A stretch of 64,000 bases of DNA. It comes from Alphaproteobacteria bacterium. GTDB lineage: Bacteria; Pseudomonadota; Alphaproteobacteria; Rickettsiales; SXRF01. The stretch lies in the NCBI GenBank assembly GCA_025362975.1, contig JANYES010000021.1, positions 62,001 through 126,000 on the forward strand, written 5' to 3'. Made by a program: the position numbers and the translations under genes. Positions 25,215 through 33,267 of the stretch are shown piece by piece. The notes under the pieces are model-generated. The model was not told the DNA's origin. It made no database searches and was given only the letters and a program-made list of their open reading frames with translations. Every line of letters starts with the position of its first letter. The first letter of the stretch is position 1.

Positions 25215-25892
25215 ATGACCGACATGCAAGCAAAACTAGGGCGCACGCTGCTTAAATGCCTTGTAGATATGCGCACGCAAAAGGGCGAAATTTCGCTTGA
25301 AGACGTGGGGGCGATCTTTGTCAGCATGGCTTCCAGCCTCAACCCCAACGTGTCGGAAGCCGACCAGTTCATGCATGAGGAAATCCGCCGCCTTGCCACT
25401 TATATCGCTGATGCAAAGAAAGAAATCTTCTCCATTTCACAGAACGATAAATCAGAGAAAGTCATCACCGACGCTTCGCAGCACCTCGACGAAGTGATCA
25501 AAGCTACCGAAGAAGCCAGCAACCAGATCATGGATGCGGCGGACATTATTCAAAGCAATGTCGGCGGGGTTGGTGGGGACAAAGAAACCAAGATTATGGA
25601 AGCGACGAACCAGATTTACGCGGCGTGTAATTTTCAGGATATTACGGGGCAGCGCATCAATAAGGTAATTAAGCTGCTTGCTAATATCGAAGAGCGGATT
25701 GCAAAGCTGAACGCGCTGTTCGGGCAGACGGAACAAGCGAATGCGGCGACGATTGAGAAGAACGCCAATGTGCTGGATATCAAGCTGCCGCTGGATGATA
25801 AGGATTTGCTGAATGGGCCGCAGCTTGCGGGCCAAGCGGCGACGCAGGATGAGATCGACAAGCTCTTTGCGAGCCTTGGCGGTAAGGCTTAG
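25215..25892 (+). CDS. cheZ: CheZ-like protein phosphatase
   Basis: 225 residues, mostly helical. The diagnostic motif is CNFQDITGQRINKVIKLL (about residues 138-155). In CheZ this DxTGQ region provides the Gln and Asp that dephosphorylate CheY-P. The C-terminus ends QDEIDKLFASLGG, resembling the CheY-binding tail of CheZ. It is directly downstream of cheY. Codon use changes inside the gene: C-rich until about 25550, G-rich afterwards. Confidence 0.85.
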   Translation: MTDMQAKLGRTLLKCLVDMRTQKGEISLEDVGAIFVSMASSLNPNVSEADQFMHEEIRRLATYIADAKKEIFSISQNDKSEKVITDASQHLDEVIKATEEASNQIMDAADIIQSNVGGVGGDKETKIMEATNQIYAACNFQDITGQRINKVIKLLANIEERIAKLNALFGQTEQANAATIEKNANVLDIKLPLDDKDLLNGPQLAGQAATQDEIDKLFASLGGKA

Positions 25893-25956
25893 GCCGAATT
25901 TCACTGGAAATTATGTGCGTTGTGGCGTCCTGTGTCATGGGATGGATTTTTCGCGC

Positions 25957-26006
25957 GGGGAGACGGACCCCGTCATGCGACGGGATGATAGGCTGCCGTA
26001 GGGATG
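25957..26006 (+). repeat. R2 repeat, copy 1
   Basis: A roughly 50-base sequence starting GGGGAGACGGACC, then TCATGCGACGGG, TGA and CTG. It is closely matched, in the same orientation, at 29704-29753. Both copies follow the 3' end of a plus-strand gene. Confidence 0.7.
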
Positions 26007-26035
26007 GCAAGCTGTAGTGATGCTCCATAATAGCC

Positions 26036-26144
26036 GCCATACCCGCGAAGGCGGGTATCCAATGCGGAGGCGCGTCTGCGCCGGGAGAAGCTCTGGCCCT
26101 CGCTGCCGCGATGTGGATTGGATTCCGCCTTCGCGGGGATGACG
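26036..26144 (+). repeat. R1 palindromic element, copy 1
   Basis: Outer arms CATACCCGCGAAGGCGGG (from 26038) and CCGCCTTCGCGGGGATGACG (to 26144) pair across about 108 bases. The interior AATGCGGAGGCGCGTCTGCG (26061-26080) recurs, inverted, in the copy at 32316-32422. No coding capacity. It has the size and form of a small non-autonomous palindromic element. Confidence 0.8.
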
Positions 26145-26409
26145 AATCTTTGTTTACGTTGTTTTATCTTATTTTCTCATATCGAAATCCGCATTCGTGA
26201 AAATAAAAAAGTGGGCGCGCCCATGCAATATTTTTTGTCGTTATGAGAGCTTTCGTGAGGTGCGTGCCGGATAAAGACTCTCGCCCACGGGTTCCCTGGT
26301 ACAGTTCCGCCGTGTTTTTGTATCCGACCCCGCTTGGTGCAATCATCCAAACGTGTCGCCGATGCTTTCATGCCGCCCTTGGGTGTTTGCAACCGTTGGG
26401 TAGTCTGGG

Positions 26410-26423
26410 TGTTAGCGCTAACA
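26410..26423. promoter_or_regulatory. Perfect 14-base palindrome TGTTAGCGCTAACA
   Basis: TGTTAGCGCTAACA has the central CG and symmetric form of LacI/GalR-family operators. It lies about 170 bases upstream of the start of the large exported protein at 26591. No LacI-type regulator is in the window. Confidence 0.5.
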
Positions 26424-26590
26424 GGCTTATTTATGCATGGAAAAAAATGGTCCGGAAGCGGGTTTTTGACGAATAGTTTTTCCTTCCGTTCAGTTTCAGA
26501 ATAAATTATGGTAATTCAAGTCGATGTATGATTGGTATCATACTTGCTCAGAAGCCTTTGGGGAAGCCACCCCAGGTAACAGGTAACCAT

Positions 26591-29500
26591 GTGATACTGC
26601 AGAGAAAAATAGTCCGTATTTTGCTGATTGCGCTAATGACCGCCGCGCTTGCGCCGGGGTTGCCTGCGCGCGCGCAAATCGGCTCGGTCATGGTGCCGAC
26701 GGTGACGGGCAGCGTGATTCGTAATAACGCGCGCATCACGTTCGAGTGGCCGCAGACGGTGAAATTCAACGCGGAAGCTTCGGGGAAAAAACTGACCATC
26801 ACATTCGACCGGAATGTGAAACCGGATTTCGGGGCGCTGCTGTCGTCGATGTATCCGTTCATCACGAGCGTGAAGCAGAAACGCGGCGGGCAGATCATCG
26901 TGTTTACAATGGATAAGAAATATAAAATCCGCACATTCGTGAGCGATAATATCAGCGGGATCGATTTGCTGAATATCGACCCGAGCAAACGACGCGGGGT
27001 GGCGACCGCCAACGCCTATTCGGGGCTGATGCCGGCGGCGGGCGACGCGAGCGCACCGGCCGAGGCAACCAATGCATCCGAGCCGGCCACATCGGGCGAT
27101 AGCGCGGCCATTTCAGCGACGGCGGGGGACAGGCTCAGCGAATCGGTGCCTTCCACCAGCGTGAAGGTGGGGCTTTCGGCGGCGGACGATACGGCCACGC
27201 TGCGCCTGCCGTTTACCGAACGCATGGGGATTGCGGCGTTTGTACGCAATAACTACCTCTGGGTGGTGCTGAGCAAGCCGATGACGATTGAACTTGATGA
27301 TTTCAAGAACATGCCGAAAACGGTGATCGGCAAGCCTGAGGTGATGCCGGGGAAAAAGAACGTGCTGCGCATTCCGCTGGTAGATGACACGGTCAAGCCT
27401 TCGGTAGCGAAGGAAGAGAATAGTTTTGAATGGGTGGTGCTGCTGACGTCATCGGCCAAGACGCTCGCCAATCCGCTGAAGGTGGACATCAACACCGACC
27501 CGCCTGCCCCGCCGCATGTGTTTATTTCTTCGCTGGAGATGGGCGACGCGGTGGCGGTGAAGGACCCGGTGGTGGGCGATGATCTAGTGATCATGCCGCT
27601 GTTTAAGCCGGGCGAAGCGATTCCGTTTACGCGCGATTTCGTGGAATTTACGCTGCCGGAAACGGCGCAGGGGATTATGGTGGCGAAGAAAGCAGACGCG
27701 GTGTCAGTGCAGCCGCTGCGCAACGGGCTTCGCATTTCGCTGCCGCAGGGGGCGACACTGACGCCGGGGCTGCCGGAAGTAGAAAAAAGCACGAAATTAC
27801 AGGCATTGCAGAATGTGGCGACGTTATATCCGTATAAGGAATGGAAGCCGGATGAGACGCCGTCGCGCCGCACACAGCTTAATAAGCTTTTCCAGCAATC
27901 CGTGGACGCTTCCAGCCCGCAGGATGCGAATGAACACCGCCTACGCATTGCGCAGATTTATTTGAGCGACGGGCTGGCGGCGGAATCGCTGTCGCTGCTG
28001 GATAACATCAACCGCACGAGCCCGATTTTTTACCGCAGCAACAAGCTGGCGGCGCTGCATGGGGCAGCGAATTTCCTAATGTCGCGATTCCCGGATGCCG
28101 GGCGCGATTTCGCGGCGGCGGAGCTGAACGGCAATAAGGAAATGGATTACTGGCGCAACATGATGGCCGATATCAACGGGAAGCTCGGCCAGTATAGCTA
28201 TCTCGACATGAACGACGATTACATCAGCAAATACCCGCCCGCGTTCCGCCAGAAATTGGCGGTGGTGGCGGCCGACAGGGCGGTGGAAACGAAGGATTAT
28301 AACAACGCGATCAAAATTTTCGATTCGCTGAAACCGGCTAAAGACCCGCATGATCTAATCGCCAGCGAGGAGGATAAAGAAGGCAAGGAAAAGAAAAAAC
28401 CAAAAGAAAAAGAGGCCAAGGAGGTGGCCAAGGACAAACCGGCGGAAGACGATTTGATGGGGCCGATCAATCCGTATGTGAACTTCCTGCTTGCTAAAAT
28501 TTTGGTGGATACGGGGCAGTTGCAAGAAGGCCTGGGCAGCTGGAACGAGCTGGCGGAGGATTACGCGCACCCATTCGTGCAGGCGCGGGCGGAGTTTTCA
28601 CGCATTGTATGGCAGCTCAATCACGCATCGCTGACCAAGCAGCAGGCTATCGACCGGCTGGAACGTTTACGCATCGTTTGGCATGGGGATGGGCTGGAGC
28701 TGAAAATCCTCGCGCTGCTGGGTGATTTATATTTTGATGGAAAAGATTATGTAAACGCCATGCGCGTGTGGGACGACGGGGTAAACTCTTTCCCCGATAC
28801 GACGTCGGCGCTGGAAATGCAGCACAGGATGGAAGAAACCTTCGTGCTGATGTTCGGCGATTCGTCCACGGAAAATTTGTCGAACATGGATGCACTGGCG
28901 CTTTATTACCAGTATCGCTCGTATGCGCCGCCCGGCGCCGTGGGGCGGGACATGATCGGGCATCTGGCGGACAGGCTAATTGCGATGGATTTGCTGGACC
29001 AGGCGGCGAGCCTGCTGGAACACCAGATACGCTTTGAAGCGGAAAAAGTTCAGCGAAGCCAGCTCGGCGCGAAAATCGCCACCATCCATCTGCTCAACCA
29101 TCAGCCGAAAAAAGGCCTGCTGGTGCTTCAGGATTCAGTGTACGGAGAAAACCCGGCGCAGCTGCGCCAGTTGCGTAATCGCTTAGCGGCGCAGGCGCTG
29201 TACGAACAGGGCGAAAACGACCGCGCGTGGCTGATTCTCGGGCAGGACGATACAGCGGATTCGGACCGGATTCGCTTGAATATTTATTGGGAACGCAAAG
29301 ATTACAAGCAGGTGATAAACATCGTCGAAGCCATGCTGAAATCGCGCAAAGATATCAACGCGCCGATCAATCTTGAGGAAAGCGAGTATATTTTGAAACT
29401 GGGGCTGGCGTATATTTTTGAAAATAACGCAGCGCAATTGCAGTATCTACATGATTATTTCGCGCCGCTGATGGCGACGAATCCGAACAAGGCGGTCTTT

Positions 29501-29659
29501 GAATTCGTGACCGCGAGCGATGTGGCGCCGAATCCGAATAACTTCGACGAAGTGCTGAAAAGCCTATCGCTAACGCAGTCATTCCTGAACAATTATCGGG
29601 CGAGGATTCAGGCGTCGGGGCTGGATGCGGTGGTGCCGCCATTGCCGAAGAAACCATAG
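26591..29659 (+). CDS. Large exported repeat-rich protein of unknown function
   Basis: About 1022 residues from GTG 26591, chosen because it gives a clean signal peptide (LQRKIVRILLIALMTAALAPG followed by ARA-QIG). An upstream start at 26528 would bury it. After the signal peptide comes a beta-rich domain (VRNNARITFEWPQTVKFNAE-type, about residues 20-130) that resembles AMIN-like or secretin-associated periplasmic domains. A Ser/Ala/Thr linker, a second beta domain, a Lys/Glu-rich stretch (KEGKEKKKPKEKEAKE, around residue 615) and a long helical C-terminal half follow. The helical half (for example LDQAASLLEHQI, AKILVDTGQLQEGLGSWNEL) looks like degenerate TPR units. It lies downstream of cheY-cheZ. 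Periplasmic location is likely; function unknown. Confidence 0.75.
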   Translation: MILQRKIVRILLIALMTAALAPGLPARAQIGSVMVPTVTGSVIRNNARITFEWPQTVKFNAEASGKKLTITFDRNVKPDFGALLSSMYPFITSVKQKRGGQIIVFTMDKKYKIRTFVSDNISGIDLLNIDPSKRRGVATANAYSGLMPAAGDASAPAEATNASEPATSGDSAAISATAGDRLSESVPSTSVKVGLSAADDTATLRLPFTERMGIAAFVRNNYLWVVLSKPMTIELDDFKNMPKTVIGKPEVMPGKKNVLRIPLVDDTVKPSVAKEENSFEWVVLLTSSAKTLANPLKVDINTDPPAPPHVFISSLEMGDAVAVKDPVVGDDLVIMPLFKPGEAIPFTRDFVEFTLPETAQGIMVAKKADAVSVQPLRNGLRISLPQGATLTPGLPEVEKSTKLQALQNVATLYPYKEWKPDETPSRRTQLNKLFQQSVDASSPQDANEHRLRIAQIYLSDGLAAESLSLLDNINRTSPIFYRSNKLAALHGAANFLMSRFPDAGRDFAAAELNGNKEMDYWRNMMADINGKLGQYSYLDMNDDYISKYPPAFRQKLAVVAADRAVETKDYNNAIKIFDSLKPAKDPHDLIASEEDKEGKEKKKPKEKEAKEVAKDKPAEDDLMGPINPYVNFLLAKILVDTGQLQEGLGSWNELAEDYAHPFVQARAEFSRIVWQLNHASLTKQQAIDRLERLRIVWHGDGLELKILALLGDLYFDGKDYVNAMRVWDDGVNSFPDTTSALEMQHRMEETFVLMFGDSSTENLSNMDALALYYQYRSYAPPGAVGRDMIGHLADRLIAMDLLDQAASLLEHQIRFEAEKVQRSQLGAKIATIHLLNHQPKKGLLVLQDSVYGENPAQLRQLRNRLAAQALYEQGENDRAWLILGQDDTADSDRIRLNIYWERKDYKQVINIVEAMLKSRKDINAPINLEESEYILKLGLAYIFENNAAQLQYLHDYFAPLMATNPNKAVFEFVTASDVAPNPNNFDEVLKSLSLTQSFLNNYRARIQASGLDAVVPPLPKKP

Positions 29660-29703
29660 TTTAAGCAGCGTTTGCGTTGCCAGCCTGTTATCTGGGATTG
29701 TAC

Positions 29704-29753
29704 GGGGAGACGGACCTTATCATGCGACGGGGTGACAGCCTGTGGGTAGGATG
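29704..29753 (+). repeat. R2 repeat, copy 2
   Basis: GGGGAGACGGACC, TCATGCGACGGG and TGACAGCCTG match the copy at 25957-26006 in the same orientation, with a few substitutions. It lies 44 bases after the stop of the large exported protein, so the two copies flank that gene as direct repeats. Confidence 0.7.
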
Positions 29754-29817
29754 TGTTGCAGTTGTTGCCCCGCTGAATAGCAGGGTCCGGGGTTGTGTGG
29801 ATAGGTCAACGTGTGTG

Positions 29818-31026
29818 TTAAGCGATGCCTTTGCCGCCGTCGGGTTTTACCATGCCACCTTTTAGGTCGGCGGGGAGTTCAACAGTCGGGGCTGGGGTTT
29901 GGGTGGCCCAGTCGAGGTTGACGCCGGAGAGGTCGGGCATTGCGGCAGAGGCGAGTTGGGTGCCGGTTTCAAGCGCAGGCAGGGCGGCGTTTTTGCGCAG
30001 CAGGTCCAGCTTTTTGATGCGGTCCTGAAACTGTTTGGTTGCCATTGGGGTGAAGCGGCGTTCTTTAGGGTCACGGTCGATGTCTTTGGCGATTTCTTCT
30101 TCGACTTTTTTGATGGTGATGTCGAGGAATTTGCCAAGTTCTTCCTTTTCCTTCTGCTCGCCTTTAGTGAGTTCGGCCATTTTACCGAGCGTTTCGATGC
30201 GGGCAACGCCAGCTTCGACGGTGCGCAGCATGGGGTTCGGAAGTTTTTTGAAGGCGGTGGCGGTGTATAGCAGCGTGTTCAGCTCTGTGGGTTTGAACTG
30301 TTTGTCGGCGGGTTTGGCTTTCTTGTCCTTCTCGGCCATAATGCGCAGGTCTTCGAGCGCTTTTTCGATGTCTTCATATTTGGCTTGCTGTTCCTTGAGC
30401 GTGGCGATTTTTTCGCGACCGGGGGCTTGGGTTTTTTCTTCGGCGGCGGCTTTGGTGAATTCGGCCATCTGGTCATTGATGCGCTGGATGTCGCTGGCGG
30501 GCACGGGCCCTTTGATCGATAACATCTGGTGCGATTTGGGCGGGATGATGACGAGGACGTCCATCTCATGCTCAGCTGTCAGGATAGGTTTTTCGTTGTC
30601 ATTGCCGTCGGGGAGCACGAGGCGCGCGCCTTTGAGCTGGCCGATATCGACGGTTTTGCCGGGGGTCAGGTGCAGCATCATCAGGGCGCTGCCGGGCTCG
30701 ATGTCTTCGATCTTGGTGCCGCCGGTTTTGATGGTGAAGCTGGTTTTGCCTTTAGGGAGCTTGTCGGCCGGGGGCGCGATGCGCATGCCAGCGATTTCGC
30801 TGCGGTCGGTGGTGAGGTCGTCGCCGTCAGGCTTGCGGCTGATGAGCACGGCACGGCCTAACACGGCGTAAAGGTATTTGGTGGATTTGTTGGTCTGGAC
30901 GCCATCCGGCTTATTAGGGATGGTGCCGAAGTTTTTAAACTCGGCGGCGGTGAGCGGTGGATTGCTGGCATCGGCAATGCCGCCGGTTGCGGGGAGAGCG
31001 AAACGTTTTTTATCTTCATCGGCCAT
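29818..31026 (-). CDS. Hypothetical protein, 402 residues
   Basis: Start at ATG 31026, which has AGG 9 bases upstream; an ATG 9 bases earlier leaves no room for an RBS. No family recognised and no signal peptide or membrane helix. The N-terminal ~190 residues look beta-rich (KTSFTIKTGGTKIEDIEPGS, MDVLVIIPPKSHQMLSIKG). The middle and C-terminal parts are charged and helical, probably coiled coil (EKIATLKEQQAKYEDIEKAL). The tail is Pro/Ala-rich. It lies just downstream of the nlpD-like gene in the same direction, about 140 bases away. Confidence 0.7.
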   Translation of the reverse strand: MADEDKKRFALPATGGIADASNPPLTAAEFKNFGTIPNKPDGVQTNKSTKYLYAVLGRAVLISRKPDGDDLTTDRSEIAGMRIAPPADKLPKGKTSFTIKTGGTKIEDIEPGSALMMLHLTPGKTVDIGQLKGARLVLPDGNDNEKPILTAEHEMDVLVIIPPKSHQMLSIKGPVPASDIQRINDQMAEFTKAAAEEKTQAPGREKIATLKEQQAKYEDIEKALEDLRIMAEKDKKAKPADKQFKPTELNTLLYTATAFKKLPNPMLRTVEAGVARIETLGKMAELTKGEQKEKEELGKFLDITIKKVEEEIAKDIDRDPKERRFTPMATKQFQDRIKKLDLLRKNAALPALETGTQLASAAMPDLSGVNLDWATQTPAPTVELPADLKGGMVKPDGGKGIA

Positions 31027-31170
31027 ACTAACCATCCTGTATCAGGGTTATACCCTCCTATTATTGACCAAAACCTGCTTAAGAAGTGTTAAAGTTTTGC
31101 GACAATATGGACTGACGCGTCTCGTTATGAAGCGCCAGATAACAGAGATAAATAAAGCAATTATGGCGGG

Positions 31171-32187
31171 TTAGTCGCGCGAAGCGACGTCGCGCTTGAT
31201 GGTTGTTAGCGGGTCCACGGGATCTTTTCCGTCGCGCACGGCGAAGTGCAACTGCGGGGATTTGACGTTACCGGTGGTGCCGACATAGCCGATGATGTCG
31301 CCTTGTTTGACGTGCTCGTATTTATCGACGGTATAGCGATTCAGATGGGCGTAGGTGGTAGTTTTAGTGCCGGGATGCTTGATGATGACCATGTTGCCAT
31401 AGCCTTGCAATTCGTTGCCGACATAGATGATTTCGCCGTCGCCAGCGGCCCAGACGGGCTCGCCTTCGGCAGACGCGATGTTGACGCCGTCATTGATTTT
31501 GCCTTTGCCCTTGGGGCCGAAATCGGACAGGATTTTCTTGCTGTTAACGGGCCACATCATGCCCGAAGCGCCGGTTTCGGCTTTGGCGATTTTATGGGTG
31601 AGCGCGACTTCCTTGGTGGCGACGGGTTCGTCGCTGCTGTCGACGATGGAATCAAGCTTGGCGGTCTGGGTGGTTTTGACGTCGGAGACCATTGCTATGG
31701 AGTTGGCTTTACCTTTGGGGCTTAAGTGGAACGACTCGTCGAGGGCATTGGAAGCGGCGGTGGATTCATGGGGTTTGTGGGTCCACGGGTTGATGCTGTT
31801 GGTGGCAACGGGGGTGGATTTCACTTCGACACTGGAGGTGTCCTTGGCAGCGGGTTTGAAGGGCTCACCGGAGCTGCGGGGGGAGTTCCAGACGCTTTTC
31901 TTAGGCGGGGTGGCAGCGCTGCTGGAGCCGTTGGCGGCGGGGGCGCTTAGATCGCTTACGCCGATGGAGGAATAGGCGGCAGAGGACTGGGTTTGCATGG
32001 GCACGGGCGCGGAGCCAGCGGCGGGTTGGAAGCTAGAATAGGAGCTCGGGGCTGCGGCGTACGTGCCGCCGGATTTATTATAGCTGTTGCTGCCGCGCAA
32101 ATCGATGGGGGCGGAAGCCTGCGTGCAGGCCACGGTGGTGGCGAGCAGGGTTGCTAAGGTCGTTAGGCGGATGAAGTTGCGCAACAT
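31171..32187 (-). CDS. nlpD: NlpD-like protein with degenerate LytM (M23) domain
   Basis: 338 residues from ATG 32187, supported by GAGGA 8 bases upstream. The N-terminus is an export signal with a possible lipobox (LLATTVAC). A long Ser/Thr/Ala-rich linker follows, then a C-terminal LytM fold (DFGPKGKGKINDGVNIASAEG, GYGNMVIIKHPGTKTTTYAHL, QGDIIGYVGTTG). The zinc ligands are lost: the usual HxGxD reads NDGVN, and HLH reads QLH. It is therefore likely a non-catalytic activator of cell-wall amidases, as known for E. coli NlpD and EnvC. Position after pcm matches the surE-pcm-nlpD order. Confidence 0.8.
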   Translation of the reverse strand: MLRNFIRLTTLATLLATTVACTQASAPIDLRGSNSYNKSGGTYAAAPSSYSSFQPAAGSAPVPMQTQSSAAYSSIGVSDLSAPAANGSSSAATPPKKSVWNSPRSSGEPFKPAAKDTSSVEVKSTPVATNSINPWTHKPHESTAASNALDESFHLSPKGKANSIAMVSDVKTTQTAKLDSIVDSSDEPVATKEVALTHKIAKAETGASGMMWPVNSKKILSDFGPKGKGKINDGVNIASAEGEPVWAAGDGEIIYVGNELQGYGNMVIIKHPGTKTTTYAHLNRYTVDKYEHVKQGDIIGYVGTTGNVKSPQLHFAVRDGKDPVDPLTTIKRDVASRD

Positions 32188-32315
32188 GGCAGATATCCTC
32201 ACGTTCAGTGGTACATATCTCTAGCATAGCGCGGAAAGCCTAAGGAAGGGTAAACAGGATGAGGAAAAGTGCGGTGTGTGGCGCGGTTACGACACATGGG
32301 GGCTTTATATTTTGC

Positions 32316-32422
32316 CGTCATACCCGCGAAGGCAAGCATCCAGTAAAGCCGCTTGGCGGCGAATAGAACTCTTCCCGCGCAGACGCGCTCCGCATTGGAT
32401 ACTTGCCTTCGCGGGTATGACG
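32316..32422 (-). repeat. R1 palindromic element, copy 2
   Basis: Outer arms CGTCATACCCGCGAAGGCAA (from 32316) and TTGCCTTCGCGGGTATGACG (to 32422) are perfectly complementary. Its reverse complement aligns with the copy at 26036-26144, including the interior AATGCGGAGCGCGTCTGCG. It sits between pcm and nlpD, right after the pcm stop. A 13-base direct repeat ATGACGTGGAGAG occurs at its end (32418) and again at about 32439. Confidence 0.85.
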
Positions 32423-32451
32423 TGGAGAGGGTGGAGGGATGACGTGGAGAG

Positions 32452-33132
32452 TTAGTCCTGCACCAGCGGGACGAAGCGGACGTTCATCAGATGCTGCGTG
32501 GAGATGGTGCCGTTTTCGGCTTTTTGCACGCGCAGGAGGATCTGGTCGGCGACGCTGTTGCCAACGGGGATGACCATGATGCCGCCGGGGGAGAGCTGGT
32601 CCAGCAAAACGGCGGGGATTTCACCGGCGGCGGCGGTGACGATGATGCGGTCGAACAGGCCGACTTCTTTCCAGCCTTTGGAGCCGTCGCCGCGCTTGGT
32701 GACGATGTTGGTGAGGTTGAGGTGGCGGAAGCGTTCTTCGGCCATGTCGAGCAGGTCGCGGTGGCGTTCGATGGTGTAGACGCGGCGGGCGAGTTTGGAG
32801 AGGATGGCGGTCTGGTAGCCGGAGCCGGTGCCGATTTCGAGGACGCGCATGCGGGTTTCAAGCTCCAAAGCCCATGTCATCCAGGCGACGACGGTGGGTT
32901 GGGAAATGGTCTGGCCCGAGGGGATGGGCAAAGCGGTGTCGTCGTAGGCGTGTTCCATGAAGGCGTCTTCGACGAAGAGGTCGCGGGGGATGTTTTCCAT
33001 TGCGGATAAGACATCCATGTCGGTAATGCCGGCAGTGCGCAGCTTCATGAGCATGCGTATGCGGTCGGAAACGTTGTCTTTTTGCGGTGGAACAACGTTG
33101 TGTTTTTGCGGTATTTGCTGATACTGGGGCAT
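32452..33132 (-). CDS. pcm: Protein-L-isoaspartate O-methyltransferase
   Basis: 226 residues. Pcm methylates abnormal isoaspartyl residues in aged proteins, using S-adenosylmethionine. The SAM loop is RVLEIGTGSGYQTAILSKL (around residues 98-116). Family blocks PSGQTISQPTVVAWM, GDGSKGW and IIVTAAAGEIPAVLLDQLSPGG are present. Gene order surE-pcm-nlpD supports the call, although a plus-strand gene now separates it from surE. Confidence 0.95.
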   Translation of the reverse strand: MPQYQQIPQKHNVVPPQKDNVSDRIRMLMKLRTAGITDMDVLSAMENIPRDLFVEDAFMEHAYDDTALPIPSGQTISQPTVVAWMTWALELETRMRVLEIGTGSGYQTAILSKLARRVYTIERHRDLLDMAEERFRHLNLTNIVTKRGDGSKGWKEVGLFDRIIVTAAAGEIPAVLLDQLSPGGIMVIPVGNSVADQILLRVQKAENGTISTQHLMNVRFVPLVQD

Positions 33133-33190
33133 GGTCTCGCAGATTTAGTGGTTGTTGTTATAACTTGCCACTAGTGATAGCGCGAAAGAC

Positions 33191-33206
33191 TTAAAAAAGA
33201 CTTAAC
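33191..33206 (+). promoter_or_regulatory. Candidate CtrA box between pcm and a divergent gene
   Basis: TTAA-AAAAGAC-TTAAC matches the full CtrA consensus TTAA-N7-TTAAC. It is 62 bases before the plus-strand gene at 33268 and 59 bases before the minus-strand pcm start, so it could act on either. Confidence 0.5.
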
Positions 33207-33267
33207 CGGATGACGATGTCACACAACATTAACTTTGCGCCTAACTGTGAACAGGTTATGATGCTGC

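Larger units (their letters stand above)
25893..26590. other. 698-base gap carrying repeats and a palindrome, no clear gene
   Basis: This is the largest non-coding stretch. It holds a copy of the R2 repeat, a copy of the R1 palindromic element, an AT-rich segment (about 26150-26235) and a perfect 14-base palindrome. Short frames on both strands (for example 26243-26476 on +) do not look coding. The segment 26240-26400 is GC-balanced and could be a long leader or a small RNA, but no known RNA motif was recognised. Confidence 0.5.

Noticed and set aside
26240-26400. Known structured RNA (SRP RNA, RNase P RNA, tmRNA, cobalamin riboswitch) in the gap
   Set aside because: None of the conserved sequence elements of these RNAs could be recognised.
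26243-26476. Short frame in the 0.7-kb gap
   Set aside because: No RBS and no protein-like pattern; the region contains a regulatory palindrome and is more likely a leader.
29790-29801. DnaA-box-like TGTGGATAG as a possible replication origin
   Set aside because: A single near-match without clustered boxes or an AT-rich unwinding region; not enough to call an origin.
31078-31096. TTAA-GAAGTG-TTAA before the gene ending at 29818 as a CtrA box
   Set aside because: The spacer is 6 bases; rejected for the same reason.
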